From NCBI GenBank assembly GCA_965208605.1, contig OZ242345.1, forward strand, positions 1,178,001 through 1,242,000: a stretch of 64,000 nt of DNA, given 5' to 3'. Below, piece by piece: positions 6,690 through 14,512 of the stretch. The notes beneath the pieces were generated by a model, which was given only the letters and a program-made list of their open reading frames with translations, searched no databases and was not told the origin of the DNA. How positions within the stretch are numbered: position 1 is the stretch's first letter; each line of letters starts with the position of its first letter. Position numbers and translations under genes: made by a program. This stretch comes from UBA9659 sp965208605. Its GTDB lineage: Bacteria; Pseudomonadota; Gammaproteobacteria; Pseudomonadales; Azotimanducaceae.

Positions 6690-8234
6690 ATGCAAGCACT
6701 AAACCCTTCCGAAATTAGCGAAATCATCAAGCAAAGAATTGCCAAGTTGGATGTCTCTTTTGAGACCAGCAATGAAGGCACTATCGTCAGCGTGTCCGAC
6801 GGCATAGTGAGAATTCACGGGCTTGCCAAGGTGCAGAGCGGCGAGATGATTGAATTCCCCAATAATCTGTTCGGCTTCGCGTTGAATCTGGAGCGAGACT
6901 CGGTCGGCGCGGTCATGCTGGGCAATTACAAAACCCTCAAGGAAGGCATGACCGCTCGTTGCACCGGGCGCATTCTGGAAGTGCCCACCGGACCAGAACT
7001 GCTGGGCAGGGTGGTGGACGCTCTAGGCAGCCCGATTGATGGCAAGGGACCGATCAATGCAAGCAGTTCATCACCGGTGGAAAAGGTCGCCCCCGGGGTG
7101 ATTGCCCGGCAACATGTTGACCAGCCGGTACAGACCGGGCTGAAGTGCATTGACTCAATGATTCCAGTCGGTAGAGGCCAGCGAGAACTCATCATTGGCG
7201 ACCGCCAAACCGGCAAGACCGCCATCGCCATTGACACCATCATCAATCAAACCGCTTCCGGTATTAAGTGTGTGTATGTTGCCATAGGGCAAAAATTGTC
7301 ATCGGTTGCCAATGTGGCGCATACCTTAGAAGAACATGGCGCTATGGAGAACACCATCCTGGTTGTTGCCGGTGCCTCCGACCCGGCGCCTATGCAGTAC
7401 CTCTCTGCCTATTCAGGATGTGCTATGGGTGAATACTTCCGGGACCGGGGCGAGGACGCGTTGATTATCTATGACGACCTGACCAAGCAGGCTTGGGCCT
7501 ATCGTCAGGTATCCCTACTACTGCGCCGCCCGCCAGGGCGGGAAGCCTATCCCGGTGATGTGTTTTACCTCCACTCTCGGCTGCTGGAACGCGCTGCCCG
7601 GGTCAACGCCAAGTATGTTGAACAATGCACCAATGGCGAAGTGAAGGGACGCACCGGCTCTCTCACGGCCCTGCCGATCATTGAAACCCAGGCGGGTGAT
7701 GTGTCTGCCTTTGTACCCACTAATGTAATTTCCATTACTGATGGGCAGATATTTCTTGAATCAGACAAGTTCAATGCGGGTGAAAGGCCGGCGATGAATC
7801 CGGGTATTTCTGTTTCCCGGGTGGGCGGCGATGCCCAGGTTAAATTCATGTCCAAAATTTCTGGCGGCATCAAACTTGCCCTCGCCCAGTACCGGGAACT
7901 TGCGGCCTTCTCACAATTTGCCTCCGACCTTGACGACGCTACCCGGCGGCAACTTGAACATGGCGAGCGGATCAACGAGTTGATGAAGCAAAAGCAATAT
8001 TCACCCATGAGCGTGGCGGAAATGGGCGTCGTCTTGTACGCCGCCAACGCGGGCTTCCTGGAGGATGTTGAAGTGAGCAAGGTGCTCGATTTTGAAGCTG
8101 CTCTGCTGTCCTACATGCATTCGGAACAAGCAGCGTTTATGGTGGCGGTCAATCGCGATGGTGCCTACACAGATGAAGTGGTCGCGACTATGCACAAGGC
8201 GATTGAAACCTTCAAAGCAACCCAAACCTGGTAA
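6690..8234 (+). CDS. atpA: F0F1 ATP synthase subunit alpha
   Basis: The 514-residue alpha subunit with non-catalytic nucleotide sites. Walker A is GDRQTGKT (170-177), Walker B is ALIIYDDL, and the arginine finger lies in NPGISVSRVGGDAQ. Sequence follows E. coli AtpA almost end to end without insertions. TAGGTAACCAAC before the ATG gives a moderate ribosome-binding site. 26 bp separate it from atpG. Confidence 0.97.
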   Translation: MQALNPSEISEIIKQRIAKLDVSFETSNEGTIVSVSDGIVRIHGLAKVQSGEMIEFPNNLFGFALNLERDSVGAVMLGNYKTLKEGMTARCTGRILEVPTGPELLGRVVDALGSPIDGKGPINASSSSPVEKVAPGVIARQHVDQPVQTGLKCIDSMIPVGRGQRELIIGDRQTGKTAIAIDTIINQTASGIKCVYVAIGQKLSSVANVAHTLEEHGAMENTILVVAGASDPAPMQYLSAYSGCAMGEYFRDRGEDALIIYDDLTKQAWAYRQVSLLLRRPPGREAYPGDVFYLHSRLLERAARVNAKYVEQCTNGEVKGRTGSLTALPIIETQAGDVSAFVPTNVISITDGQIFLESDKFNAGERPAMNPGISVSRVGGDAQVKFMSKISGGIKLALAQYRELAAFSQFASDLDDATRRQLEHGERINELMKQKQYSPMSVAEMGVVLYAANAGFLEDVEVSKVLDFEAALLSYMHSEQAAFMVAVNRDGAYTDEVVATMHKAIETFKATQTW

Positions 8235-8260
8235 AGACACAGCAACAGGAAGAATCAAGC

Positions 8261-9121
8261 ATGGCAAATGCCAAAGAGCTGCGTAAACAAATCGGCAGCA
8301 TCAAAAACACGCAAAAGATCACCAGTGCCATGGAAATGGTCGCGGCGAGCAAAATGCGCAAGGCTCAAGAACGGATGGAAAGGGGCCGCCCCTATTCCGA
8401 CCATATACGCGAGGTCATTGGGCATGTGGCAAATGCCTCATCGGAATACCAGCACAAGTTTCTGCTAGAACGGGAAGTGAAGCGAGTAGGCTTTATTGTG
8501 GTCACCACCGACCGGGGACTTTGCGGTGGCTTGAATGTGAACCTGTTGAAGACCGTCATTGCTGACCTGCGACAATGGTCAGACCAGGGCATTGAATATG
8601 ATCTTTGTCTCATCGGTAACAAGGGCATGCAGTTCTTCCGCAGTTACGGCGGGCGGGTTGTCGCGGCGAACCGGCATCTCAGTGAAACCCCGAGCATCAA
8701 TGGACTCATCGGTAACATCAGGGTGCTTCTGAATGCTTTTGATGAAGGCCGGATTGATAAGATATTCCTTGCCAACAATGTGTTCGTCAACACCATGACG
8801 CAGCAACCAACCATCCGCCAACTGGTGCCCATGGATGCCGCGAAGGATGCCACCCTCAAGCATCGTTGGGATTACATCTATGAACCCGACTCAAAGCAAT
8901 TGATTGAGGGTCTGCTCACCCGATTTATTGAGTCTCAGGTGTATCAAGCGGTGGTTGAGAATGTGGCTTGCGAGCAGGCCGCCAAGATGATCGCCATGAA
9001 GAGTGCGACCGAAAACGCCGGCGACTTAATCGACGAACTGTCATTGATGATGAACAATGCTCGACAAGCGGCGATTACTCAGGAACTGGCGGAAATTGTC
9101 GGCGGCGCGGCGGCAGTATAG
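8261..9121 (+). CDS. atpG: F0F1 ATP synthase subunit gamma
   Basis: The 286-residue central shaft of F1. The N-terminal coiled-coil helix with KNTQKITSAMEMVAASKMR and the C-terminal helix with MKSATENAGDLI are the family hallmarks, and TTDRGLCGGLN is conserved. Length matches E. coli (287). CAGGAAGAATCAAGC precedes the ATG. Next gene: atpD after 69 bp. Confidence 0.97.
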   Translation: MANAKELRKQIGSIKNTQKITSAMEMVAASKMRKAQERMERGRPYSDHIREVIGHVANASSEYQHKFLLEREVKRVGFIVVTTDRGLCGGLNVNLLKTVIADLRQWSDQGIEYDLCLIGNKGMQFFRSYGGRVVAANRHLSETPSINGLIGNIRVLLNAFDEGRIDKIFLANNVFVNTMTQQPTIRQLVPMDAAKDATLKHRWDYIYEPDSKQLIEGLLTRFIESQVYQAVVENVACEQAAKMIAMKSATENAGDLIDELSLMMNNARQAAITQELAEIVGGAAAV

Positions 9122-9190
9122 GTCTGCATGCCAGCCTGTATCGCCCAGACTAAACAAATAATAAATAAAGACTCACAAGAGGACATAACC

Positions 9191-10567
9191 ATGGGTAGTG
9201 GAAGTATCGTACAAGTCATAGGTGCGGTCATTGATGTTGAATTCCCCCGGGAAGAAGTGCCGCGAATCTACGATGCCCTCTTGATTGATGAGCAGGCGAT
9301 CACCTTGGAAGTGCAGCAGCAACTCGGCGACGGCTTGGTGAGAACCATTGCTATGGGCAGTTCGGAAGGTATCAGCCGGGGCCTGTCGGTATCTAATACG
9401 GCGGCGCCGATTTCCGTACCGGTGGGCGAAGGCACCCTAGGGCGGATTATGGATGTGCTGGGCAATCCGATCGATGAACGAGGACCCATTGAGGCCACCG
9501 AAAGAATGCCCATCCACGCGGCACCGCCCAGCTATGAAGACCAGGCGGGTGGCCGAGACCTGCTGGAAACAGGCGTCAAGGTGATTGACTTGATCTGTCC
9601 CTTCGCGAAGGGCGGCAAGGTGGGTCTCTTCGGCGGCGCGGGTGTCGGCAAGACGGTCACTATGCTGGAGTTGATTAACAACATTGCCCGGGAGCATAGC
9701 GGCCTGTCGGTATTTGCCGGGGTCGGGGAACGCACCCGTGAGGGCAATGACTTCTATCATGAAATGCAGGATGCCGGGGTGCTTAACAAGATAGCCATGG
9801 TCTTTGGGCAGATGAATGAACCACCGGGCAATCGACTCAGGGTTGCGCTGTCCGGCCTGACTATGGCAGAGAAGTTCCGGGACGATGGCAAGGATGTGCT
9901 GTTGTTTATTGACAACATCTATAGGTACACCCTGGCGGGCACGGAAGTCTCAGCACTACTCGGGCGCATGCCCTCGGCGGTGGGTTATCAGCCCACACTG
10001 GCGGAGGAAATGGGCGTACTCCAAGAGCGCATTACCACCACCAAGGATGGCTCTATTACTTCCGTCCAGGCGGTATATGTGCCGGCGGACGATCTGACCG
10101 ACCCCTCGCCAGCCACCACCTTCGCGCATCTGGATTCTACCGTGACCCTGTCCCGGGACATTGCCTCTCTGGGCATCTACCCGGCGGTTGACCCGCTTGA
10201 TTCATCATCCAGACAGCTGGACCCCCTCGTCGTGGGTGAAGAACACTACCAGGTCGCCCAGGGGGTGCAGAACATTCTGCAACGATACAAAGAATTGAAA
10301 GACATCATCGCCATACTGGGTATGGATGAATTGTCCGAAGAGGACCGGCTCACCGTATATCGCGCCAGGAAGGTGAGCCAGTTCTTCTCCCAACCCATGC
10401 ATGTGGCCGAGGTGTTTACCGGTCAACCGGGTGTTTATGTGCCGCTGGTTGATACGATTCAGAGCTTCAAGGGCATTTTAGAAGGCAAGTATGACGACCT
10501 GCCAGAAGCCGCATTCAGCATGGTGGGCAGTATTGAAGGTGCCATTGAAAAGGCGAAGACGCTTTAA
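9191..10567 (+). CDS. atpD: F0F1 ATP synthase subunit beta
   Basis: The catalytic beta subunit, 458 residues. Walker A GGAGVGKT (148-155), the catalytic-glutamate motif GVGERTREGND, Walker B VLLFIDNIYR and the DELSEED loop are all present. The ATG at 9191 has AGAGGA 6-8 bp upstream. The frame is open back to 9128, but the family N-terminus (GSIVQVIGAVIDVEF) matches the shorter start. Closest in pattern to E. coli AtpD. Confidence 0.97.
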   Translation: MGSGSIVQVIGAVIDVEFPREEVPRIYDALLIDEQAITLEVQQQLGDGLVRTIAMGSSEGISRGLSVSNTAAPISVPVGEGTLGRIMDVLGNPIDERGPIEATERMPIHAAPPSYEDQAGGRDLLETGVKVIDLICPFAKGGKVGLFGGAGVGKTVTMLELINNIAREHSGLSVFAGVGERTREGNDFYHEMQDAGVLNKIAMVFGQMNEPPGNRLRVALSGLTMAEKFRDDGKDVLLFIDNIYRYTLAGTEVSALLGRMPSAVGYQPTLAEEMGVLQERITTTKDGSITSVQAVYVPADDLTDPSPATTFAHLDSTVTLSRDIASLGIYPAVDPLDSSSRQLDPLVVGEEHYQVAQGVQNILQRYKELKDIIAILGMDELSEEDRLTVYRARKVSQFFSQPMHVAEVFTGQPGVYVPLVDTIQSFKGILEGKYDDLPEAAFSMVGSIEGAIEKAKTL

Positions 10568-10655
10568 CTATAAACTAACTATCAATTAACTATAAACAAG
10601 ACCTTAATAGACCATTTTATAAACCACTTTATATCTAAGACTTTATATACCCGCT
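10568..10655. repeat. Degenerate A/T-rich tandem repeat before atpC
   Basis: Repeated ACTATAAAC and TTTATA-like words (for example AACTATAAAC twice, then TTTATAAACC and TTTATATACC) fill the 88 bp between atpD and atpC. It resembles a decayed version of the sharper arrays before atpB and atpH. Confidence 0.5.
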
Positions 10656-11078
10656 ATGGCAACTACAGTATTTTGTAACATCGTCAGCGCCGAGGAAGAA
10701 ATCTTTTCCGGACAGGTAGAGATGCTAGTGGTGTCTGGCACCATCGGCGAGCTGGGCATCATGCCCGGGCACACTCCCCTCTTGAGTGGTATCAAACCTG
10801 GCCCGGTCAGGCTGATCCTTGAAGGCGGCACCGAAGAGGTCTTCTTTGCCTCTGGCGGTTATGTTGAGGTCCAGCCCGCAGCGATCACCATATTGGCGGA
10901 CACTGCTGTAAGGGCAGCTGATCTGGACGAGGCAGCGGCACTAGAAGCACGCCAAAAGGCCGAACAAGAATTAACTGACCAACGTGCCGAGATTGACTTT
11001 GCACGAGTCGCGGCGGACCTGCAGGATCAGATAGCGAGACTCCGCACCATTCAGAAGCTACGAGACCGGAAGCGATAA
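10656..11078 (+). CDS. atpC: F0F1 ATP synthase subunit epsilon
   Basis: The 140-residue epsilon subunit, which couples and inhibits F1. The N-terminal beta-sandwich (SAEEEIFSGQVEMLVVSGT ... GELGIMPGHTPLLSGIKPG) and the C-terminal helical hairpin (residues 88-137) are both present, so the inhibitory domain is intact. Last gene of the atp operon. A 13-bp duplication spans its stop codon. No clear intrinsic terminator was found in the 98 bp before the tRNA gene. Confidence 0.95.
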   Translation: MATTVFCNIVSAEEEIFSGQVEMLVVSGTIGELGIMPGHTPLLSGIKPGPVRLILEGGTEEVFFASGGYVEVQPAAITILADTAVRAADLDEAAALEARQKAEQELTDQRAEIDFARVAADLQDQIARLRTIQKLRDRKR

Positions 11079-11095
11079 GCCCAAGCGATAAGCCC
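11070..11095. repeat. 13-bp duplication across the atpC stop codon
   Basis: AAGCGATAAGCCC occurs at 11070-11082 and again at 11083-11095. The TAA stop is inside the first copy, and the second repeats it. Confidence 0.9.
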
Positions 11096-11176
11096 AGCGT
11101 CGCCGATTCGTTTGCGCCTGCTTTGGACTAACTAGCCCAATCCAAAGGTAATACAGTACAATATCAGAGTCATTTT

Positions 11177-11253
11177 CGGGGCGTAGCGCAGTCTGGTAGC
11201 GCACCACACTGGGGGTGTGGTGGTCACAGGTTCAAATCCTGTCGTCCCGACCA
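11177..11253 (+). tRNA. tRNA-Pro (anticodon GGG)
   Basis: A 77-nt cloverleaf. The acceptor stem CGGGGCG pairs with CGTCCCG, with one G-U. The D arm contains GCGCAGTCTGGTAGCGC, the anticodon stem is CCACA/TGTGG with loop CTGGGGG giving GGG, and the T arm GGTTCAAATCC is canonical. The CCA end is encoded (11251-11253). It lies alone between the atp operon and a Phd-type antitoxin gene, and tRNA genes of this kind are common insertion points. Confidence 0.95.
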
Positions 11254-11276
11254 TTTAATTCGCTGTTGAGGCTCTT

Positions 11277-11579
11277 ATGTATACCACTCGAGATATCTAT
11301 CCTGTTTCGGACTTCCACCGAAAACCTGCAGAACATATCAAACGTCTGCAAGCAACCAAGCGCCCCGAGGTGCTTACCGTTAATGGCAAAGCTGCGGTAG
11401 TTATGATAGACCCCGATAGCTACGATAAATTGACACGGGATGCCGAACTAGCCCAGACGTTAAGGCAAGTTTCCTTGGCTAACGCTCAATTTGAAAAAGA
11501 AGAGGGCATTCCGGTCGCGGTAGCTTTTAAAAAAATAAGAAATAATCTCAAAACTAAATACCCGAATGCAGAAATATAG
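11277..11579 (+). CDS. Phd/YefM-family antitoxin
   Basis: A 100-residue antitoxin-type repressor. The N-terminal half (YPVSDFHRKPAEHIKRLQ and PEVLTVNGKAAVVMIDPDSY) is the Phd/YefM dimerisation and DNA-binding fold. The C-terminal third is charged and helical, as expected for a toxin-binding tail. It starts 24 bp after the tRNA-Pro gene. A toxin gene would be expected directly downstream, but only a 12-codon stub overlapping its 3' end remains (11566-11604), so this antitoxin is probably orphaned. Confidence 0.8.
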   Translation: MYTTRDIYPVSDFHRKPAEHIKRLQATKRPEVLTVNGKAAVVMIDPDSYDKLTRDAELAQTLRQVSLANAQFEKEEGIPVAVAFKKIRNNLKTKYPNAEI

Positions 11580-11604
11580 CGTTGAAATCGCCCCTGTTGT
11601 TTAA
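11566..11604 (+). pseudogene. Toxin stub downstream of the Phd antitoxin (RelE/ParE-like)
   Basis: An ATG at 11566, overlapping the antitoxin 3' end by 14 bp, opens the peptide MQKYSVEIAPVV before a TAA. A start like K-Y-x-V-x-I-A-x-x is common in RelE/ParE toxins, and the overlap is the usual operon geometry. The frame then stops, and the next gene begins 8 bp later, so the rest of the toxin is gone. The identification rests on a 12-residue peptide and on position. Confidence 0.45.
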
Positions 11605-11612
11605 GTCATAAG

Positions 11613-12407
11613 ATGCACACCAAACAACAATTTCTTGATGCCATGGGGATTGATATATGGCTCCTGAGGCAGAATCTACTCGATGGGCAGCCGACTGAGG
11701 CCTTGCTCGCCGCAGAGTCAGCCGCGGCCGCAGAAACACCTTCAGAAACACCTTCAGAAACTCTTTCAGAAACTCTTTTAGAAGAGACGGCACCCGCGCC
11801 AGAAAGCACCGTGGAAAGGTCATCAGTGCTCGCCGACACAGACTTAAAAACTACCCCGCAAGAAGAGCCGAGGCCACCCCCGCCTAGATTCACGTTGGCA
11901 CTTCTCCAGTATGAACAACTTGGACTCTGTCTCTCCCTGTCGCCCAACAACAAAAGCAGCGAAACGAAAATACCTCAACGTTTTTGCGATGACCTTGCCC
12001 GTGCCTTCGGCAAGAAGCCAGAGACTACCAACTGCCAACTGATTGAGTGGCCTGAGTTGACCTCGCCCCATATTGATCAATCAATGGCTGTCGCCGCAGA
12101 TGTCGTGGCGCATAAGTTTAGTTTTCTACCCAACATTGTTTTGGTATTTGGCGAAGTGGTTAAACAATATCACCCTGGTCTTGAAGCCTTGACACCCACA
12201 AACCCGGTGCAGCTCGGAACACAGAGAGTCTATCTGTTTGACGAGGTCGGCAGCATCATGCACTCAGCAGATGCCAAACGAGCACTGTGGCGTTGGTTCC
12301 AGGAGCAGTTCCAAGAGGGACTTCAAGAAGATGATCCTCAAGAAGGGCTGCAAGAAGGACTGCAAGAGGGACTGCCACAGACATTGGCGAGCCCAGAGGC
12401 AGAGTGA
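11613..12407 (+). CDS. holD: HolD-like protein (DNA polymerase III psi subunit), with repeat expansions
   Basis: A 264-residue protein with weak HolD features. The N-terminus QQFLDAMGIDIWLLR resembles the psi-subunit peptide that binds the clamp loader and SSB, and KRALWRWF near the end resembles the HolD C-terminal motif. Most telling, it directly precedes rimI, as holD does in E. coli. It is nearly twice the E. coli length (137). The extra length includes two 12-bp tandem expansions: a Glu-Thr-Pro-Ser/Leu-Ser repeat (residues 41-57) and a Gln-Glu-Gly-Leu repeat near the C-terminus (about 234-255). Psi is poorly conserved, so the call is moderate. Confidence 0.55.
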   Translation: MHTKQQFLDAMGIDIWLLRQNLLDGQPTEALLAAESAAAAETPSETPSETLSETLLEETAPAPESTVERSSVLADTDLKTTPQEEPRPPPPRFTLALLQYEQLGLCLSLSPNNKSSETKIPQRFCDDLARAFGKKPETTNCQLIEWPELTSPHIDQSMAVAADVVAHKFSFLPNIVLVFGEVVKQYHPGLEALTPTNPVQLGTQRVYLFDEVGSIMHSADAKRALWRWFQEQFQEGLQEDDPQEGLQEGLQEGLPQTLASPEAE

Positions 12408-12895
12408 TGTCGCATTTGATCCGCGCCATGCACAAGGAAGACCTGCCCGAGGTCCTGCATAATGAGAAAAACTGCTATGTGTATCCTTGGAGTGAAGGCA
12501 TTTTTAAAGAGTGCCTTGGCCTTGGACATGAATGTTGGTTGTCCGTCTTTGAAAGCAATGATGCTAGCAAGACAAGTACCACCGCGGGGCATGGCGTCAT
12601 GTCCGTAGCGGCGGGCGAGTCGCACCTGCTCAATGTTTGTGTGCATCCAGACTGGCGGAATCAAGGCATGGGGCGAGTCATGGTGAAACACCTGCTGAAA
12701 CGCGCCCAGGCACTGCAAGCATCAACGGTCTTCCTGGAAGTGCGCCCCTCAAATCTAACGGCATGCAAACTCTATGAGACGCTTGGCTTCAATGAGGTGG
12801 GTATCAGACCCGGCTACTACCCCTCCATCACCGGCAGAGAAGACGCCATCGTCCTCGCGAAAGAGCTACTGGATGATTACTCAGGAAATCAATAA
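12407..12895 (+). CDS. rimI: Ribosomal protein bS18 alanine N-acetyltransferase
   Basis: A GNAT-fold acetyltransferase that modifies the N-terminus of ribosomal protein S18. The acetyl-CoA-binding loop is seen as VHPDWRNQGMGRVMVKHLL, followed by FLEVRPSNLTACKLYETLGFNEVGIRPGYYP (quoted here in family order, residues ~105-140), both RimI signatures. The ATG at 12407 overlaps the stop of the holD-like gene by one base (TGATG); a GTG at 12404 is also possible. About 162 residues against 148 in E. coli. Confidence 0.9.
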   Translation: MSHLIRAMHKEDLPEVLHNEKNCYVYPWSEGIFKECLGLGHECWLSVFESNDASKTSTTAGHGVMSVAAGESHLLNVCVHPDWRNQGMGRVMVKHLLKRAQALQASTVFLEVRPSNLTACKLYETLGFNEVGIRPGYYPSITGREDAIVLAKELLDDYSGNQ

Positions 12896-12904
12896 AAGAC
12901 GCCT

Positions 12905-13040
12905 CTCCCGCCGGCACCCCGTCATTCTCGTCACCCGAGTCATTACAGCCATCGGCTGTGATGACTCGGGTGACGGGAATCCAGAGGAACGAAGTCAACC
13001 ACCTGTGGGGCATGTACACATCAACAACAACAAGATGGTT
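12905..13040. repeat. REP composite (CCGAG-type arms) with downstream GGTTCGTC tail
   Basis: Arms CACCCGAGTCAT (12932-12943) and ATGACTCGGGTG (12961-12972) pair perfectly. The block continues with the modules CCAGAGGAACGAAGTCAACC, GTGGGGCATGTACACATC and CAAGATGGTTCGTC, which recur at about 34100-34160 and 53440-53490. Confidence 0.85.
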
Positions 13041-13044
13041 CGTC

Positions 13045-13063
13045 TAGGTACTTTAAATACCTA
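13045..13063. promoter_or_regulatory. Palindrome upstream of the AbiEi gene, candidate operator
   Basis: TAGGTACTTTAAATACCTA is a near-perfect palindrome (one central mismatch pair) about 60 bp before the AbiEi start, in an A/T-rich promoter-like stretch. AbiEi-type antitoxins repress their operon by binding inverted repeats upstream. Confidence 0.5.
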
Positions 13064-13124
13064 AATAATATATTTTTTAAACCTTTTGATTGCTTCGGTT
13101 TAGAAAATTGAGTAGATTGGTACT

Positions 13125-13895
13125 ATGAGTACCGAAAGAAAATCAAAATTAAACACTCTGCTCAGTTCTCAGCCTTCCGGCATAGTGCTCTCTTCTGCAT
13201 GGCTTGCAGAGCAAGGCTATAGCCTCGATTTGCAGAAGCGCTATAAGAAAAGCCAGTGGTTTGATTCTATCGGCACAGGAGCACTGATACGTCACGGCGA
13301 TCAGGTGGACTACTTGGGCGGCATCTATGCGCTGCAATACCAGTTAGGGCTTTCCGTGCATCCAGCGGGCAAAACTGCGCTGTCATTGCAGGGTAAAGCC
13401 CACTATCTGGAGCTTTCTGCCAAGAAAGCACAGCTTTTTGGTGGCACGGAGGAAAACTTGCCACTTTGGTTTAAAAAGCGGGATTGGGGTTTAAGCATAA
13501 CGTGCAAGCAGACCCGCTTTTTGCCGCCTGACCTTGGCCTAGTGGAAATCGAACATAAGAGCTTTAGGGTGAAGGTATCCAGCCCGGCGCGCGCAGTGAT
13601 GGAATGTCTGCATTTAGCACCTAGGTCTCAACCCTTAATGGAAGTGTATGAGTTGATGGAAGGCCTGAACAACTTGCGGCCAGCTAGGGTGCAACAGCTA
13701 CTGGCAGGCTGCACTTCGGTGAAGGTGAAACGTCTGTTTTTGTATTTGGCAGATAAAGCAGACCATGAATGGCTTAAGCATATCACTCTGGACAAGGTTG
13801 ACTTGGGAGCGGGTAAACGCGCCATCGTAAGGGATGGGGTGTATGTCTCCAAGTACCAGATAACCGTGCCCAAGGCACTGGAGGCGGTAGCATGA
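13125..13895 (+). CDS. AbiEi-family type IV antitoxin
   Basis: A 256-residue protein of the AbiEi antitoxin/repressor family. The N-terminal winged-helix region (residues 5-60, LLSSQPSGIVLSSAWLAEQGYS in part) and the following domain with FRVKVSSPARAVMECLHLAP are typical. In type IV systems AbiEi represses transcription and counteracts the AbiEii nucleotidyltransferase toxin, encoded immediately downstream with an ATGA overlap. Here that overlap is preserved, but the toxin frame stops after six codons, so the antitoxin stands alone. It starts with an ATG at 13125. Confidence 0.8.
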   Translation: MSTERKSKLNTLLSSQPSGIVLSSAWLAEQGYSLDLQKRYKKSQWFDSIGTGALIRHGDQVDYLGGIYALQYQLGLSVHPAGKTALSLQGKAHYLELSAKKAQLFGGTEENLPLWFKKRDWGLSITCKQTRFLPPDLGLVEIEHKSFRVKVSSPARAVMECLHLAPRSQPLMEVYELMEGLNNLRPARVQQLLAGCTSVKVKRLFLYLADKADHEWLKHITLDKVDLGAGKRAIVRDGVYVSKYQITVPKALEAVA

Positions 13896-13912
13896 ATGAG
13901 GCTTATAAATAG
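13892..13912 (+). pseudogene. AbiEii toxin stub, six codons
   Basis: ATG at 13892 overlaps the AbiEi stop (ATGA) and reads MNEAYK before a TAG. AbiEii-family toxins often begin M-N-x-A-Y, and this overlap is their normal position. No further nucleotidyltransferase sequence (such as the GGTAL motif) is visible downstream; the next 130 bp are regulatory repeats for the mobile mystery genes. Reading: a toxin deleted almost to its start codon. Confidence 0.5.
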
Positions 13913-13916
13913 CATA

Positions 13917-13995
13917 AGTCTACTTTTAAGTTGACCATTTATAAAAAATATAGTACTTTTAAGTAGACTAAAACAATAACTAGTCAACTTAAAGG
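13917..13995. promoter_or_regulatory. Nested inverted repeats upstream of mobile mystery protein A
   Basis: AGTCTACTT (13917-13925) faces AAGTAGACT (13961-13969), and CTTTTAAGTTGAC (13923-13935) faces GTCAACTTAAAG (13983-13994). The stretch is A/T-rich and directly precedes the tandem repeats and the Xre-type regulator gene, so it is a likely promoter and operator for that gene pair. Confidence 0.5.
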
Positions 13996-14043
13996 TAGGC
14001 ACTTAAAGGTAAGCACTTAAAGGTAAGCACTTAAAGGTAGGCA
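13988..14043. repeat. Four 14-bp tandem units carrying the ribosome-binding site of mobile mystery A
   Basis: CTTAAAGGTARGCA is repeated four times (13988, 14002, 14016, 14030), ending one base before the ATG at 14045. Each unit contains AAAGGTA, a plausible Shine-Dalgarno, and the ACTTAAAG half of the inverted repeat upstream. Confidence 0.93.
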
Positions 14044-14044
14044 A

Positions 14045-14512
14045 ATGAGCGTTAAAAACATAGTTTTAAGGCAATATCAGGAGAAGGTAAACCAGGCTTT
14101 TCAACAGTTTGGTGGGGATTCCCTGTCCGTTTCCGAAGGCTGGCTCAGAACCCTGCGCAAAGCGCTGGGTATGTCTGGCCCGCAGTTGGCAAGGCGCCTG
14201 GGGGTCACCAAAGCGCAGGTCTCAAAAACGGAAAAAGGGGAAGTGACCGGCAGTGTCACCCTCAAGAGCATGCACAATATGGCTGAGGCTCTACATTGCC
14301 GCTTGGTCTATGCCGTTATTCCTGAAAAAGAGATACAGCAGGTCATAAAAGACCAAGCCATCAAAAAAGCCAAAGCGCAGGTAAGGGATGCTTCTACGCA
14401 CATGGCGTTAGAAGCCCAGGCTTTGAATAAGGAGAAACTCAGTGCTGAAATCGAGCGAATCGCCGCTCAGATCATCGACACAATGCCCACCGACCTATGG
14501 AATGATGAATGA
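14045..14512 (+). CDS. Mobile mystery protein A (Xre-family regulator)
   Basis: A 155-residue HTH protein of the mobile mystery protein A family, which pairs with a Fic-domain protein B on patchily distributed DNA. Residues 38-85 are an Xre HTH (LRKALGMSGPQLARRLGV, then TKAQVSKTEKGEVTGSVTL). The C-terminal half is helical and charged. Its stop overlaps the Fic gene by 4 bp (ATGA), so the two are co-translated. It probably represses its own promoter through the inverted and tandem repeats at 13917-14043, and may act as antitoxin to the Fic protein. Confidence 0.85.
   Translation: MSVKNIVLRQYQEKVNQAFQQFGGDSLSVSEGWLRTLRKALGMSGPQLARRLGVTKAQVSKTEKGEVTGSVTLKSMHNMAEALHCRLVYAVIPEKEIQQVIKDQAIKKAKAQVRDASTHMALEAQALNKEKLSAEIERIAAQIIDTMPTDLWNDE

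Noticed and set aside
11096..11176. Intrinsic terminator after atpC
   Set aside because: No stable GC-rich stem followed by a T run was found, only the 13-bp duplication and A/T-rich sequence.
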